Part shown: in pieces, positions 60,877 through 64,000 of the stretch
Layout of the letters: each line of letters starts with the position of its first letter
How positions within the stretch are numbered: the first letter of the stretch is position 1
NCBI GenBank assembly: GCA_027574665.1
Contig: CM050648.1
Coordinates: 136,400,175 to 136,464,174, forward strand
DNA length: 64,000 nucleotides
Source: Rhynochetos jubatus
Taxonomy: Eukaryota > Chordata > Aves > Eurypygiformes > Rhynochetidae
Direction: 5' to 3'
The notes under the pieces: model-generated
Told to the model about the DNA's origin: nothing
The model's database searches: none
Seen by the model: the letters and a program-made list of their open reading frames with translations, nothing else
Translations under genes and position numbers: made by a program

Positions 60877-63800
60877 TTAGGGAAAGGTGCCTGTCCCACC
60901 TCATAGGAGGCTTGGTTTCTGTGGGAAGGCACTAGTGATGGAGGGGTTAGCAACTCCAGAGCCCAGCTCCTGTCTCACCCCTTCTCACTGCTGTCCCTTC
61001 CCACCTTCTCCTGAGCTCTTCCTCAGGGCTTCGCAGGGGTGCAGGGTGGGGGGCACAGAGGGGGCTGCTCGCTCTGGGTGCTGCCTGCCAGGGGTGCCCC
61101 AGCTCTGGAGCCTGCAGGCTGGGAGGTGGGGGAGCTGAGGGGGAAGGGGGCACCTCAACAGCCTTGCATTTAATTAGCTGAGAGAAGTTCCCAGGAAGAC
61201 AAGGAGAGAGGGGTGTCCTGTGGGAGCAACTCGGGGTGGTGGAGAAGGCCGTACGTGCCAGGAGCTGAATCCCTGCTAAGGGAATGCCGACAGGAGTGTG
61301 TACAGAACAGCCTTCTGTTCCCCTTGGCTTCACCAGCTGTGAAATAGCTCCTGGTGTGGATGCTGAAACAAACCCACTGGGGTCTGCATTCACACTTCGC
61401 TAGGATAGATGGGGTGCTCTCTGCAACTCTGCCCGCACCGAGAGCCATCTGTTTGTCCCGCTGCTCTCCCTGGCATCGCCAGCCTCTGCCCGTGCAGGAT
61501 GTCAATCCCATCCTCTCCTTCCTCCCAAGGCCAGCCCTTACTGCCTCCACTCTGGGCCGGCCAGGAGCCCTGCTCCAGGCCGAGACGGGGTTTGCCCTGC
61601 TGCCAAAGCTTCCCTGGCTCTGCCATGCTTACCCCTACCTCCTGCATCCCGGTGCCGATCCAACCCCAGCTGCCTCTCTGCACCCTCACACTCCCACCAT
61701 GCTCCTCCCCGTAGTTTTTTTCCGCTGGCCTCCCACTCACTACAGGATATGAGCCATTCTCTCCAGTGGGAAATAAAAGTTTGGATTAAAATTTGCTGTA
61801 TTATTCCTTCTCTAAAAGCAGCTTTCAGGCTGAAAATCCCCAAGGACAAATTTCCAAAGGAGCGCAGGAGATTTAGGGACAGATCTTTAAGGTCTTTTAA
61901 TTACATTAACATGAAATTAGATGCCCCTTGGGATTTTTTTAGAAGGAGGTGTTTTTGGAATTTACATATGATGTCTGTTTATGTCTTTAGGCACCAAAAC
62001 GCTTCCAGAGATTTGGGTTTTTAACACCTAAGTCTCTTTAAAACCCAAGAGAGCCAGACATCAACTCCCATACATTCCTTCCAAATTCCAGCCAAAATTG
62101 TTGTCGAACTTGGAGCACAAAGTTCTAATGTAGGAGATTACAGACCAAATTTCCGCTCTGCTTTAGCAGGCAGCTTAGCACCAGGGAAAAAAAACTAACC
62201 TATAGTGTTGACTGTATAAACATCTTGTTCAAAGGGTAACATTTTCCTGATTAATAGGCTTCCAGTATTAAAAACAATCAGTCTAGAGCGTGATTAATTG
62301 TCCCTTCTACTACTAGAAACCAAATACACGCGTGCGTATATACACACATACATATACAGATACACTCATGTAAACACACAGGCACATTCTCACTGGGGTA
62401 AGCATTTTTAGTGTGTCTCTTTTCAAGGAAAATACAATACGCAGGAGGCGAGAGCTGGTTTTTACACCTTGGGCAAACAGGAAGGGTTTTAGCTCTAGTA
62501 ACCCTTTGTTGCAACAACTGGCAGGCGCAGAGATGTGCGGTGAGCATGGCTGGCCTGGTGAAAGGCACGAAACACTCACCTGGGTGGGGAAGAGACCAAG
62601 AAATAGGCGGAAGACGTTTCACTTTTCATCCAGGGAATGAAAGCTGCTCAGTTGTCAGGCATCCGGCCTGTGTTTCTGCTTCATCTGTATTTTACTTGTG
62701 GGACAGACAGGGTTAATGACAATGAAAAGTTTTCATTTGAAAGTTGGCAAGGAGAGGTGCTTTTCCCTCGATAACCAAATTTCAAGAAATTACTCAAAAA
62801 GACAGTCCTGCCTGGTCCAACCAGCAAACGCTCGACAGTGACACTGTCTTTATGAAGAAAATACTCTTCCCCCCCCGCCTTTTGCTCTGACACCTCAACA
62901 GCTGAACAGGTTAACCATTACGTTACAGTAAAGCTGCAGTCAAGCTCGGGGGCTCGGAAAAAACACCATCCTTGCTTTTTGTGACCCAGTGTGCTACAGA
63001 CCGTGCATGAAACACCTTCCGATCAACACACAGCTTGACGAACCTCGCCAGGACGGATGCATGTGCAGTCACGTGTAGGGTCACGGCCTAACGTGTCTAC
63101 ACCAAGTACTGATGCCGGTAAACAAGACCCTGTACCCACCAGAGCCTCTCTTAGTGCTCAGGGGGTTTCCTCCCCACCTGCCCCACCTCACAGAACTTAC
63201 AAATAATGAAGTGTTAACATCGGGTTTCTCCCGAGCAAGCAGCCTGAGCCGGAGGAGTGGAGTTGGTTGCTCTTTTGGCATGTGCAGCAGCCAGAGGCTG
63301 CAAAAAGTGCGTTCACTGTTGCTGCTGAAAAATAAAATACAATTCTGTGTTTTGTGTACGGTCTCTGTGTACACACTCGCCTACACTCTGCGAAGAGTTT
63401 TCTTTACGGCCAGCAAAGAATTTTTCAAAGTTTCCTTCAAGAACAACACCAAAATCCATAGCGCTGTGTTGGGACGCTCTCAAAACTTCAGGCTTTTAGC
63501 CTCAGCAGAAAGAAACCCGATGCCACTGTTAAGGGAGCGAGAACAAACACAGAAGATTTTCTCTGTGGTTACAAACAAGAAGCTCCATCAGCATCAGAGA
63601 TGTTATGGTCAGGGCTCATGAGTTTCTGCAGGACGGTGTGGGAAAGAAAAGCAGCCCTGCCGGGGACGAAGAGGATGCCAGTGGCCTGGGACAAGAGCGA
63701 TGATGGGTACAAACTGGCTGTGATGGCAACAGCCTGAGAATTCCTGCTCTGGGGACGCACACATGCAGCCAGTGAACGCACACACACCCCCCTCGGCACC

Positions 63801-64000
63801 CAAGGGTGAAGGTGCCTATCCATTCCTGTTCCCATGTACCTCCTCATCTTCTGCTGTGGAGGAGCGCTTTGGCGAGCGGGTGCTACGGGCTTCAGCACGG
63901 GTGGCATCTGTCACGGCACTGCCAAGCGAGGTGGGACCGCGGATGCTGCTGAACCCCACTCGCGGGGGGGACAGGGCAGGGGCCACAGCTGTACAAAAAG
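60877..64000. other. Right end of window, no recognised gene
   Basis: It includes the possible terminal exon and poly(A) signal (AATAAA, 61772-61777) discussed for the 60.4-kb segment, a degenerate CA/TA-rich simple repeat at about 62332-62392, and unique sequence thereafter. Local CpG content rises in the last 150 bases (from about 63850), but no RCOR1 coding sequence is visible. Confidence 0.5.
62332..62392. repeat. Degenerate CA/TA microsatellite
   Basis: Imperfect alternation of CA, TA and GA dinucleotides (GTATATACACACATACATAT and similar) runs for about 60 bases. It is interrupted, so probably not highly polymorphic. Confidence 0.8.

Noticed and set aside
63850-64000. Start of the RCOR1 CpG island or first exon
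   Set aside because: CpG content rises slightly, but the Ala/Ser-rich RCOR1 N-terminus is not encoded in any frame.
1-64000. tRNA, snRNA, rRNA genes, proviruses or DNA transposons
   Set aside because: Read for box A/B-like pairs, LTR-like ends and family protein motifs and found none that could be supported. A covariance-model and repeat-library scan would be decisive.

Overview
This is vertebrate nuclear DNA, almost certainly avian. The evidence is three truncated CR1 LINE 3' ends of the kind found in birds, very few other interspersed repeats, a vertebrate CpG island, and one confidently recognised gene, ANKRD9. It is not bacterial or viral, and no operon, CRISPR array, phage or retroviral provirus is visible. 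I cannot name the species from sequence alone.

The gene is ANKRD9 on the minus strand (CDS 5878-6756, 292 codons, uninterrupted). It sits in a CpG island (about 5900-8120). Reading leftward from the promoter there are CCAAT boxes, a GC box, a TATA-like element, a short 5'UTR exon ending in a consensus donor, a roughly 220-bp intron and an acceptor just before the coding exon. A short 3'UTR with AATAAA at 5607-5612 follows the stop. The protein carries ankyrin repeats and a C-terminal BC box plus Cul5 box, so it should act as a substrate receptor of a Cullin-5/Elongin B/C ubiquitin ligase. An out-of-frame upstream ORF overlaps its start.

In human, ANKRD9 lies tail-to-tail with TECPR2 and is followed by RCOR1. 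If that order holds here, bases 1-5590 are the TECPR2-ANKRD9 interval and everything right of about 8.1 kb is the ANKRD9-RCOR1 interval. No TECPR2 or RCOR1 coding sequence was recognised, so this is inference.

The remaining 56 kb looks non-coding: unique sequence with CR1 fragments at 14.6, 20.6 and 41.1 kb, simple repeats, a long purine-rich tract (40.08-40.59 kb), one CTCF-like site (33.05 kb) and two AT-rich blocks (48.5-49.05 and 54.2-54.7 kb) that look like regulatory elements. I also list several unproven plus-strand exon-like segments with good splice signals and open frames (19.1, 23.0, 53.7, 60.4 kb), and a compact promoter-to-poly(A) arrangement at 15.27-15.82 kb. These are hypotheses for RNA-seq and comparative alignment, not gene calls.
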